A stretch of DNA of 64,000 nucleotides, from NCBI RefSeq assembly GCF_949628215.1, contig NC_134297.1, forward strand, positions 6,076,001-6,140,000, read 5' to 3'. Of the stretch, positions 1-12,300 are shown in pieces. A program made the translations under genes and the position numbers. Under the pieces are notes generated by a model. That model was not told where the DNA came from. It searched no databases and saw nothing but the letters and a program-made list of their open reading frames with translations. Position 1 is the first letter of the stretch; every line of letters starts with the position of its first letter. This stretch comes from Phalacrocorax aristotelis (Eukaryota > Chordata > Aves > Suliformes > Phalacrocoracidae).

Positions 1-251
1 AGCCTTGGCTAGGCCCATGCGTCGTTGAGGAAAAGCGCTTTAATGCTTTTGTTGCATCGTTTTACTGCCACGTCTCAGTTATCCTGAGGGCAGATGCTTT
101 TTTGAACTGCTTTAGGTCTAATCAGGCTTCTTAGCTTGGATGTGACACTGGAGAAAGATAGTTAGTCGGGTTCTTGGCTGAGGCTGGGGAAACTCATCAC
201 CCACAGCTTGCGGAGAAAAAGCCCTGACTGTGCTGTGTCTCTCCTCTCCAG

Positions 252-348
252 GCCCAGGCTGAGGTTCTCATCCAGTAAAATTGCTCCAGTGCTGAGTGTG
301 AGTGAAGCACATGACAGGATCGTGTACTCTATCAGGGAGGGCAGCGCT
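252..348 (+). CDS. SNX19: SNX19 coding exon a (first exon visible; linker after PX)
   Basis: This 97-bp exon follows a pyrimidine-rich acceptor ending CTCTCCTCTCCAG at 251 and ends before the donor GTAAGT at 349. Its first base completes a codon begun in an exon outside the window, and it ends on a full codon (phase 0). The translation reads SSSKIAPVLSVSEAHDRIVY followed by SIREGSA. This is a hydrophilic linker that I place between the PX and nexin-C domains. An alternative acceptor AG at 256-257 would shift the frame, so 252 is preferred. Confidence 0.78.
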
Positions 349-3300
349 GTAAGTTCAGATCCCTCTTGCAATCCTTTCGTGATCCTAATCATTGCCCTGT
401 TTGGGTGCTGGCTTGGAATAATCCAGGTGCAGGGGGGTTGTGGCTGCTGCAGCCTTGTTTCCGCATGCCTTTGCAGAAAGGCAGTAAGCAGCCCAAGCTG
501 TGCTGTTGGCTACAGCAAGGTGTAAACCAAGTGGTGGGAGGCTGTCTGGGTAGTGGAGATCTTGTATATCTGTTCCACTCCGGCTGCATGCAGCTCACCG
601 CTGCGGTACTAATACACCTGTGCTTTCACAGGTCTCTGGCACCCTGTCGCTGGCTTCTATGGAGTCCTTCATCCAGAAGCAGGAGAAGCTGCTGGAGGCA
701 GTCCCCACCAAAGCTCCTGAAGGCGAGGGAGGCAGGGAAGCTAAGGAAAGCTCGGTGCGGGAGTATACGGTCGGGCTGGGCGCATTGGAGCAGGGGGCAC
801 ATCCGGACACAGACTCTGGTGAGCTCTGCCCCTCTGTCAATGCTTCACTGTATCTCCCTTGGCACTGCCACAGCTCCGACATCTGCAGGCGTGGCTTGCA
901 AGATCCTCAGTATGAGGACCTGATCTCCTGCCTGTTGCACTTCAATTAAAGGGAAGGCAAACTGAGGTTCTTTTCCAGTCCTGTTAGGTGATTTCTCTAC
1001 TCTTTATTGCTATTGGAAGCAAATTGGGTCTTGGCTCAGCTGTGTCGCTGCAGATCTTCACCTTAGTCCACTCAACACAGTTACTGCACAAAGAAGTTTC
1101 TTAAGGACACACTGTTTAAACTGCCACCATTGTTAAATCAAGCTCTTAGAAACTGAAAATTGGCCGAATTAGAGTTTCTTGGTAGTCTCAAGTTAGCCTT
1201 GATATGGCTATACAAGGCTAACCTGAGGACCTTTTGAGCTTCAGTTAAGTTTGGATAGATTCGGTGGGAATAGCAAATAAGTAATCCTAGTTCAAGGAGT
1301 GATGTTCCCTTTTTGATTATAGATCCCTCCTCTGAAGCGCAGGGGTGCTACGGCCTCTCAGGCCGGTTACAAGATTATCCTGAACACAAGCGAAAATATG
1401 TTCTCTCGTCTTTTTCTTGGAATAGTTGAACCGTATCAGCAGGAACTTTCCAAAAATTTCACTCCAGTGGTTAAAGTTTGGCAAGCTCTGCCTAAAAGCG
1501 CGTGCTTGTGACAGGATGGGTCTGGTATTCTGAAACCTAGCCTGTGCTACCAGCTTTGCCTAGAATCTTTGAACACATGCCCACGGTTGTTTTGGGGCTG
1601 CTGGGGACTTGGAGGCCAGTGCTTTGCGCAGAGCACGGGAGATACAGGCAGGCCAAGTTAGCTGAACTCTTAAGGAAATTTAACATAAATGATGTCACAT
1701 GCCGGCAGGTCTGTGATGCTTCAGAGCCGAGACAGGGCAGGCTGGTCTGGCAGGGTAAGGGGAATGAATGTCTGGGGAGCAGCTGGCCGAAAAGGAAACC
1801 AGTGTCCATATCTGCTCGCTGGTGACTTCTCGGAAGAGGTTGGCCAGCAGCTCTCGGCGGAAGGGGACTTGGATGCTACAGGAATAAACAGGGCTTGCTG
1901 ACAGTGCTCTTTGTGTGAGGTTATGGTGAAGCTAAACAACCTGCTCCAGTCTTTGCACAGGGAAGCCAAGTCTCAAAGGGCAAAGCAAGCGAGGAGTGAC
2001 TTGTGCATGGCCCAGAGCAAGAGGTGGCAAACGTGCTCGCACGCCCTGTCTTTTCCAAGTGAAACGGCCTGGAGTTAATTAGTCCAGCTCCTATGCAGCA
2101 GGGAGAGGAAGAGGAGGGAGGGAGACATGCTGGGGTCCAGAATCCCTCTCCTCTTTATCTCCAGGAGTAAATTGTGTTTGAACAGTCTCGTTGGCTCTCT
2201 GAGGGCAGACAGTGTTTGAAAGATCAGGAAATAGCAGAGCAGGGGAAGCTGCTGTACAGGAGCTCACTCTGCTGGCAGAGCCGACGCAGTAGCCTCAGGT
2301 TGGGGCGCTGGCCCTGGCGTGGTTGTCTCGGGCAGGTTTGTGGTGCATTAATAAGCTTGTTCTGCATAACCCCTATAACGCTTTGGGGCCAAGCAGCATA
2401 AAAGTAATTCTCTAGCAAGTAGAATGTGTTTATGCTGCAGGCTTTTACATCCTCCTGAGGATCAGAGAGAGGTTTTGCTGTCCCAGGTCTGTGTCACCAG
2501 GGATATGTGGGCATGTGTGCAGGTTTCTGCCTGAACTGACGTATCTGGTTTATCCAGATGTGGTTCATCCCTCTTCCTGCTGAGGCTTGGACCTGCCACA
2601 CGATGGCAGCCTGCAGACACCAACCGGAGCCTTGTGCCTGGAAAACCGCAGTTTGGAAGAGGGGAAAGTGTTGGTGAAGACTAGGAAAATAGTCCTCAGC
2701 AATGTACCTTTCTCCTGGACACAGTCACTGCCTCCTTTCTCACCTGTTTTGGACGCACTGCTATCCCCATGCATGAACAGGGTTCGAGAATCTCCTAGCT
2801 TAACTGAGAAGGAAGCGAGCACTTGGAGCAGCCATGTTGTGGTCTGCTGTGCCCCTTGGTAGGGAGGTTGGGGCTGCTTTGATGAAAGTGGAAATGAGTG
2901 ATCAGGGCAGGAGCCTGGGAGGGCAGCCTCCCCAGGCTGTGCCGCAGCAGGTCACCTGCGCGTGGCACAAGGTGCTAGGCTGGGGAGAAGAGAGCTGTTG
3001 GGGAAAAGAGTTTCAGATTATGCTTTCCACGAGGTTTCCTTACATGCCAAATTGGCTTCTTCATCTGACCTTCCTCTTCCTCCTGGCAGACTCTGAGACA
3101 GCTTTGGCTGACCTGGCCCTGGACGTGCTTCGTCTGCTGCTGGTGGATCACTGGAGCTGGCTGTGCACGGAGAACATCCAGAAGGTCTTCCACCTGCTCT
3201 TCGGGACCCTCATTCAAAGGTAAGGCTTCGGTGACCTACTGCACAGCTCTGTGAGGTGGCATTGCCTTTGGAGTTACAGTCTAAAACGGAGCTCTCGCCT

Positions 3301-6300
3301 GAATGCAGATAAATGCTTTCAGTCGTGTCAGACAACAAGGTGCTGTGAGGAAGACATCACATGGCTGTAGAGTAAAGGTCTCGGACATTTGCACCGGGAG
3401 CTGTTTTCCCCGTGAGCAGCAAATAATTCTAGCAGGCAGCCTCCTGTCCTTTAACAACAGGGGAAAGAAGGGATTCAGCCCTGGGAATGGGAAGCTTCTT
3501 TCCTCTTAAAAAGGCAGGAGTGCACAGCTCGATGGCTCTCCAGGGAGAGACTGGCCTCTGCTGGCCTCCTGGTCTCTCGCTGTCCAGGGGCTCAGCTTGC
3601 TCTTTCTACAAAAGGAGAATAAACAGGCACAGGGAACAGCAGCTTGACAAGTAACAGCTTGGAATGCGGCCTCCCAGGAGCTTTGCTCTCACTGATACAC
3701 CCCTCTCTGACCTGCGGTGGGCCAGTAGTGCCTGTGCCTTGGGCAGAGACCCACAGATATATTAGGGAAAGAATTCCTTTCCAGCTGGTATGTACCTGCC
3801 AAGATTTTCTGAGGCCAATGCCTCTGTATGGGAAGGCACAAAAAGAAAGCATTTCTGTTTTCTTGTGTAGGTCGGTGACTATCACTAGCTGAGGATGTGA
3901 TCCTTTAGAGTGAAAGGAAAGGCTTCCTGGAAGGACTTTGGCTAGGGGGAGCTTCAGAGCAGTGTTTTTCCCGCTCCTGCGCCCTTTCATCTCTCTCAGG
4001 CATTCAAAGCCAGTGTCAGAATGTGCAGGGCAGCACATCAGAACTGAGCTGGTAATTTAAGCTGCCCTCAGCAGAGGTTGCTGGAGCACTTTGAGGTCTG
4101 GGGCTGCTGGCCATCACTCCCAAGTCTGTTTCCTTGGGTGGGAGGAGGTGGGTGTTGTTCCCATTTCTCCCAAATGGGCTCTGGTCTCTTGGGGAATGAG
4201 CTGGAACCCAGTCCTTCTGTGTTAGCACAGAAGCATGAGGGCTTGAATATGCATGTCATCACATCCTAATAAGCTGTGTCCCAGTCACCCGGGGAGCCTG
4301 CAGCACCAACACGTGGCATTGGTATTTTCCACTAGAGAAGCTGTCATACACACAGCACGTGCCTGGCTCTGGAAGGTGGAGGAGCTGCGCAAGTTGTGCT
4401 AGCGGAGCAGCGTGAGGGTGAATGTGCTTGTAGCTGCTCCGCTTCAACGGATCTGGGTGAACCCACGTGTGCTGCAGGCAAACCTTCGGCTGGAGGTCGT
4501 GTCAGGAAGTCCCATGATTCCTTGGTGTTGTGATCAGGACAGGGTGCAAATACAACCTTTTGAGCTAACCCTGTGGCCCTGGGGCTGTACGTGCCTGTGC
4601 TGAAATCCACATCCTGATGCTGGCTCTGTTCTGGGACAGTCAGGAATCCGCACGTCTGGTGCGAAGGTGACAGGAGAAGGGAGTTGCACAGCGCTAACTG
4701 GCCCATTGCCAGGAGGATGGTGCTGCTCATGGATTGCTGTGGGGAACTCTTTCCTCCCCTGCTTCTGCTGCCGTAGTCGCCACCCCAACACAGAGGGCTG
4801 TGCTTGGGACAGCGCTTCAGTCTCCTGCGACGGAGGAGTGTTAGGGTGGAGGTTCTCCTATCTCCAGTCAAGGGTGGCAGGCTTTTAGTGATCCTGGGAG
4901 CCCTTGTGGAGGGCTGGGGCTCAGCAGGATAGTGCAGCAGGCGCAGGAACCGCCCTGAGAGCCGTCGGTGTCTGCCTTGTTGTGAAAGCTGTGATCTGGT
5001 ATAAGAGCAGAGTTCAGATAAAGCCCAAGACGGACCCTCGAGATGAGGCATGTAGTTACCTCCACAGCGGAGGAGAGTTGGGAATGGGGGGAGCTCCGTG
5101 CTGGCTTGCCATCACACCCTGTCCCTGAGCCACGCAGAGGGTGGCCGAGACATGTTGTACTCGCAGCTGGCCCACGTGGCCACTGCTGTCCTGAGCAGAT
5201 CGAGAAGTCTCTAGCTCAGACCTGCTGCCTATCCAGGGGCACAGCATGAATTTGGTGGCATTTCTCCTCCATTTAAGTATTTGCAACTTGATCACTGCTC
5301 AGCCAGACCTGGCACAGCCCTGGCACTGGCATTCAGGCTGGCACTGTGCCTGGGTACCCTTTACAGGTGGAGAAAATACCAGAAGCTGTTCTGGGAGCAT
5401 GTGCTATTCAAGGCATCGTTGTTCCCACCTCTGAGGACAGGCGGACAAACATGGGGCAGCAGATGGGCACGCATCCTGCCTCTAACTGTTGCTGGTCACA
5501 AAGTATGAGTAGGAATCATCTCTCCATGAGATGAAGTCCTCCTCTGTTCCCGTCAGTGGCTGGGTTAGGTGGTGGAAGGGAGGTCTCCTAGCAGTGTTTT
5601 GCGTGTTAGGAAGGGGGTTGCTGCTGGATGGATACTCCTCTGCCAGCTTCTGTTTGGTGAGGAGCGTGTTGCTCCTGCAGCCTTCTCACAGCTGCTTTCA
5701 TGGGCATCACTACTGCTCTGCACCGAGTGTGCCTCGTCCCAGAGCAGAAGAATCAACAGAAAAAACACCAAGAATGAGGTCCAGCTTCTCTGGAGAGCCA
5801 GTCCCCTTCTTCTTTGGGGACTTTCTGCCTTGGACTTGCAGTGCCCACAGCATCCCCCACGTGACATCAAGTGACCGCTGGTGACTGCGCTGTTGCCGAT
5901 TATGGGACCTCCCTACCTTTCTCTGTTTGCCATTCTCTGCACAGGGCATCCCACCACACTCTTCTTTCCTCTCTTCTCTGTAGCTGAAATAGCTGGAGCC
6001 AGGCGCTATCAGTCTCCCCGACTGTCAGTTTAATGGCAGCCGGGGAGAGGAAGGCTGTATGACCGAAAAAGGTATTGTTAAGTAAAAGGGAGGTCGCGTG
6101 TGCAAGCCTGCATCCGTGCAGCGCTCATCCCATTATGTAACAGGGAGTGATCCTTTTTTGGAGCCGAAAGGAGAGGCGGGTGGAGGGGCCGGGAGGCTAA
6201 CTGCGAGTAAAGACGACCCCAGGGCCGAGGATTGCTTCCAGCAGCCTCTCCATGTGCTGGGTCCGTGCCTGTAAACAAACCCGCTGCCCCGCTCCGGCTC

Positions 6301-9300
6301 CGCATCCCTCCTCTGTCTGGTGCTCGCTTCCCTCCCATGGACTGGAAACACAGATCCCTTCTTTTTCCTGAGGAGGCTGCAACAGGGACCTGTTTGCTAA
6401 GGGGAGTAGATGGGGCTATTCTGGGCTCTGGGGGTGTTTGGTGGAAGAGCTAAAAAGCATTTGGAGAATCCGTGTGCTTTTTAGAGCCTTGTGAGTCAAA
6501 GCCGCGTTAAAAATACACGAACCGCGCCATGGCTGTGACCCCACGCCCTGCCCTCAGTCTGTCCCCAGTGGTGTGATGGTCACTAGGTCAGTGGTCTGCC
6601 AGCACTGCGACAAGCCGGGGGCAGCCACGGAGCCGCGGTGACAGCCGATGGTATGAGCTCGCTGTGCCCTTTGGCGGCGGCTGCTGAGGTTCTCCCATCC
6701 CCATCTGCTTCCCCTTCTGGAGTGAGTCCCAGCAGAGTTGCCAGGGTCCCAGGGATGGACCTGGGAGGATTTCAGATGTGGATCCAGGTCCGTGTGCTTT
6801 TCCTAGCTCCTTCCCATGCATCACAACAGAAAATTGTGGCAATGCAAACCGCCGAGCGGAGGGAAGGTGTCTCGGCACGCCCCAGCTGTCTGCACCCTGT
6901 AACCTGAGTGGGGCTGGGGCGCAGAGCCCATGTCGGGGCTCGGAAGCGCCTGTGTGTATATAAGGGAGTGTGTGGACCTACGCAGGCAGCTTTGATGGTG
7001 TCGTGTTCCACCAAGCACGAGTTAAAATAAATGCAAAGCATCCCTGCCTTCCTCAGGAGCTCAGCACCGCTTGGCTTGGTGTTCTCTTTGGGTCACTGTG
7101 GTGCTCCTCCAGGCTTCGGCCCCTGTCCCATCATTCCTCAGCAAAGCGGGTGGATTTGGGGAGGTGACGTTCCAGTTTGTGTGAGACGTAGGTGAAGAGC
7201 CAGGGATGCTTTGAGACTGATTACAGGTGACCGTCAGGCTTTTATGAGAGTGGTTTCTTGCCAAGAGAACTAGAACTAGAAGAGCTTGTGAGTCTGGCTA
7301 GCTTTGGCTTGTTTTCCTTGTAGGGTGTTCTCTCTTGAGCTGGTTCTCACAAGGTTTCAGCCACTGCTGAACTTGCATGGGAAAGGAAAGTCTGCCTGAG
7401 CTCAGATACGTCCCTGAGCTGAGTCTTGGGCTGTGGTCTTGCAGGGAGCCAGGCTCTTGGGTGCTGTGGTGAGGGAAGCTGAGGCCTGGGGTCGGAGCAG
7501 AGGAGAGAAGGGGCACTTGGGCAGGTTTTGAACACGTACACTAAAATGGGGCTGAGCGGTCCTGGGAAGCCTGCAGCAGCAAGGGGTTGTCTTTGATTTG
7601 GGGTGCTAGATCTCGCCAAGCCTTGCTGGGGGTCAAGAGCTGGGCAAGGCCACAGAGGCACAATAGTGTTCATCCTATTGGCAGTAGGTCTGGAGCATCT
7701 GAATTCTTGTTGCAGCCTAGATTTTGACAGAGGGTTCAGTCCGTTCAGGTTTGGATAAACAGTTCGGCTAGATCCCGGTCTAAAAAGCAAACACCTCGAC
7801 GCAGGCAGCCTTTGGAAATGATCTGGGCAAGCTATGGCAACAGCATGTGAAGGAAGCCGATGCCATGCTCTGAGGTGGGTACAGGGAGGACGCGGTTGAC
7901 ATGAACAGTGCTGCATCCTGTGCATGCAGGTGGAGCCTGCAGGGCTGTGGGTTACCCGAGAATTTGTCCTTTCCAACGCTGTCCTGCACATTCGGTGCCC
8001 CTTTGACCGGAGGTGCAAGGCTGAGGGAAGCAGGATACGTCTCCCTGGCCCCTGAAGCAGCCTCAGAGCTGGCTGCTATGGCCGTTGCTCCCTGCAGAGG
8101 GAAAAACCACCATCAGCAATGGGGCCTCTGGTCTCCAGGGCAACTGTTGCATTGCCATGGCCCCTTCTCTGTCCGTTCTCAGTTCTCCATGCCATCAGGT
8201 TTCGTGTCCTCCCCATCCTTATTTCACTGCGTGTGTTGAGGGGTAACGGTTCAGCAGTATGGCTGGTTTCATTAGCCCTCACACTGGGGGCTCGCCCAGC
8301 TTCCAGACCCACCATGTGGAAAACTTCTTGGACTAATATCCACGGCCTGTGATTGACAAAGGCCCCAGGTTGTCAATTTAATGGAGCAACAAAGGGTCTG
8401 TCCAGCCAAGCCTGAGGTCCCTTCAGCAGTCCGGACACCTCTGATGGTCAAAAGGTGCTGTAGCTTGCTCTTGTGGCTCATCCCCATCCCTCCTTCGGCA
8501 GGGATGCCGCATGGCGCCTGACCATTGCACAAGGTGGGTTCGGGTGGGCTGATACTGGGGGTTACCCCTGTGCGCAACCCCGGGCTGCCTGGGGTTGGCA
8601 TCTTGGCTTCAGGGCTCTGTGCCGGAGCCTGTCGATGTCAGGCCAGGTGTCACGGGCACTTGTGCAACTGCTGGTGTGAGTCAAGGAGCTCATAGCTTCA
8701 GGGAATTGCTTGCTGGGTGGTTTATTTTCTGTTTTCTTTCTCTTCTTTCTTCCTTGATCTCTGTGCCAACAGAACTGGCAAAAACTAAGACCCTTGGCAG
8801 CCTCCTTGATCCTCTTGACTTGAAAGTGCCACCGGCATGTAGTGTTGCCTGACCCTCTTAAACGTCCCTGTCCCGCTCAGGCGGCCAAGCACCTGCGGCC
8901 CTGGGCGTGCTGGGAATGCACTGCCTGTGGGCAAGCAATTCTGCCCAGCCCTGACCGCCTGGAGCTCTGCAGGAGCTGTGTCCAGCAGCCGAGGCGGTGA
9001 GACAGACCCCGTCTCGGTGCTGGGTTGCACCAAGGGTTGGCGCAAAGCTGGGCTGTATGTGTGTCACCCAGCGTAGGGGGTATCCCAGGGTGGGATGTGG
9101 CCTCATGCGGGCAGGCGGTCGCTGCCGAGGCTCCCCATTCCCCTCCCTGCGTTATCTCTGAAAAAGACATTAAAGCCGAGGGTTGGCTTGTGCTCTTCAG
9201 GCACCAGGAGAAGCCAGGAAGGTTCATGCTAAAGCTGATCCCAGCGTGGTTGCTCCCACTTTCCTTTGGCTTCATAGCTGGCAGGTAGCTTACCACGCTG

Positions 9301-12300
9301 GGTTTGGGCAGCACCTCTGGGTTTGCTGGCAGAAGCGAGCTGCCAAAACTGCAACATCAGTGCAGCTGGAGCAACTAAATCCATTCGCTGTTCCGGCTTG
9401 TTACTTGGGGGAGTTGATTTGGGCACGTTTAGTTAAGGAGCTTTGCAACTGCACATCGAGGGGCTGTGCTGGCAGGCCCGGGTACGTGGCAGCAAAGGTC
9501 CTGTCTCTCCCGTGGTGGTGCAAGTGCCGCAGCCCAGCCAAAAAGCCAGCAACAGAGTTTGCGTATAGGGGGACCAACCTTACGGCACCTTCCTCCTCGT
9601 CTCTGGATTTGGCTATTTGTATTGTAGCCGCAAGGAGCGGTAGAACTTGCAGGCCTGTGGTATGTCAGCAAAAGCGATCTTCGGGGCTGTGTGTGTCTTT
9701 GTGTGTGTGTATGTAAAGTAAATAAAAATCAACTTGGAAATGGGCCTCGATTCAGTTGTCTCCAAGCACCTGGAAATTTTGGATCCGGCTTTGAATCTCT
9801 GTCCCAAACAAAATTTTTTTCCTCTTCTAGAAGCAGCGTTCTTCCAAAAACAGCCGCTAGAATGAAGCAAGCGCTCTGTGCTTTGATAACAATTGCAACA
9901 TTATTTTAACTGCATCTCTCTTTTCTTTTGACTCCATTTCAGCAATTAGATACGGGCCAACTTTTCTCCCAGATTTAAAAAAAGCCAAAAGAAAAACCAA
10001 CAAAAAAACCCCTCCAACAACTTCCTGTTTCAAATAGAAGAGGCAAAGAAGAAAAGGATTGAGAGGAAATAACATCTCCTGGTTGGTTTTGGTTTTCCTT
10101 GGCTTGTGAAGGGTTAATGGTGTTTTTATGTATTTTGATTCTGAAGTGGGCTAATGAAGCAATCTGCTCTGAGCAGGACCTGGCTGAGACAGCCTGGCCT
10201 CTCCCTGGGGCACCACTGAGAGCTTAATTGGCTCAATAAATACTTGATGAAGATGTTATCGAAAAGCTGAGATGCTTTGTTAAAAATCAAGGGGGTTTTG
10301 GGATGCTTGCTTTTAATCACGTAGCTTTCTCCCCCTTTTCTGAACCCCATGGCATCGCAGGGAGATATAACTTGAGAAAAGCAAAAACCACAGCTTGATT
10401 AATTCACCGGGGGGATGGAGAAGACTTTAGAGCTGGAGCCTTTTGTGTTTACACGGTTTCTTTTTGCAGCAGGTGTGTTTTGGAAGGAGCAGCACAGAGC
10501 AGTGCCCCAAATCCGAGCACCAAGGTGTGGTTTTGTGCCTATAGGCAGTAGGGGATGATCTGTTTTTCCTTCTCTCTGCCCCACGGTAAAATGTCCTGCC
10601 TACCCGCTTCTCGCAGGGCTTCTGCCACCTCCACCTCTCACTGCCTGGCTCAAGCAGGTAGAAAAACCCCACTGCCCTACACTGGCACGGGTGAGTCTGA
10701 TCAGGACACGTTGGACGCAAACGCTACCGGCATGAACTCCGTGCGGCTTGGTTTGTTTCGTCCTTTGGTGCAGCTGCCCTCAGTGGAGCTGTGCTTGGGA
10801 GGTGTGAGGCTGGCAAGATGCTCTGAGGGGAAGGCACTTGGCCACGGGGCCACTGCTGGTCAAACACTTCATTACCCTGTGCTCAGACAGGGGTACAGGA
10901 CGTATTGTTCATCGCATATACAACTCTAAATGTTTTATAGGGCGGCAGGAGAGGAACACTTCCAGTAAGGCGAGAAGGGTAGTTTACTTTTTACGTGTGT
11001 GTCTTTGGCCAGAAGTTTAAAAGGACTCAGGATGCTTCATATTCTTTGATTTATGGAGGGCTTTTTCTTTCCCTTTTCTTTCCTGTTTCCTTCCTCTGGG
11101 AAGGGTTTACCGATGGCCTGGACAAGTGTGGGTTTGCTCTGAAGGTGTTTGAGCCAAGCGTGCCAGCAGTCGGCTGCACGTGTTTCTGCTGGCGCTGTGC
11201 GGAGAAGGTGGACGTGGGCTCAAGTAGCAGGTGCTAAAAGCCGAGCCCGGGGGCGAAAGCTCTCCATTTGTGTTTTTCCATTCTTCTAACTGCGCCTGCT
11301 GCAGCTGTTTCTTTGGTTTTACAAGCTTTGCTCAGAAATGTTTTATAGTCAAAGCATTGAAATGTTGCTCTTTCTGAGCCCTCGAGTTAAGGATATTCTT
11401 GTGGTTTGAGGCACAGTTTGGGGAGGAATTTGGGGGACAAGTACTGCGAAGGGAGGGATGGTCTGGTGATTTAAGTACCAGCCTTTCTTGATTTCCTAAG
11501 TCAGATGCTCGAATGCCTTGTGCGTTTCCAGATGTTGCTTTTTCCTTTAAATCCTTTTCACTACCTTGGTCTCACGGGCCTTTTTTGAGCTTCTGGTTAG
11601 CCATGCCGTGTTAACTGACCTCGGGGAAACGGAGGCCTTGTTCTGGGGTGGAAGGCAGTAGATGTTGAGCTGGACTTGCTACTGTTATGTACAGCTCATG
11701 TATATTTATAGAGCTATTTGTGTTTATAAAGCTAAAGCAGACTAGTAGAGGCTTTCTTGTCTTTGTCTTCTTCCTAACATGGTCTCCAGGCTGTGTGTGT
11801 CTAAATCCTTAAAATCCCCAATTTTGGGGGAATCACAATTGCTGTTGCTTCAGATTTTAATGATAATCAGCATATTTAACTCAACCATTCCTCAGCTCAA
11901 GTGAACTTAGCAGTTCTTATCCTAACCTTGATGGATGAGAGAAGGAGAGGTTTACCACGTTCTAGCAGCTGTCTGTAAATTTGGAGAGTACCGTATATTT
12001 TTGCCCATTCCTGGTCCACCTTTATTTTCCAGACTGAGCAAATTCAACCCTTCCAGCCTTTACTTGCTGAGCTGAGCTCGCTCTCTCTGCAGGTGAACCG
12101 TCTGGGTAGTCCCCTTAAGTGAGTGCATCCAGCTCGCAGCAGCCAGGTAAACCCAGGCTTAGGTTTACAAACAAAAAACTGTGTTTTACCTGTTCCTGAC
12201 TTCTCAGCCTGTCTTTACCGTAGGCTCCTCCATCTTAGCAGCCCTTGTCGCTTCTGGGTGCCAGAGGAGGGCCAAGGTATGTACCCTCCAGACCTTGTTT

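Noticed and set aside
4344..5051. Minus-strand open frame of 235 codons
   Set aside because: It lies in the large SNX19 intron, is Ser/Pro/Arg-rich, has no domain or splice context, and overlaps other frames on both strands.
7347..8018. Minus-strand open frame of 223 codons
   Set aside because: Intronic, with composition like antisense GC-rich DNA and no recognisable family.
10220..10250. GGCTCAATAAATACTTGATG, resembling a MIR/L2 tail or a poly(A) signal
   Set aside because: Too short to assign to an element, and inside the SNX19 intron where premature polyadenylation has no other support.
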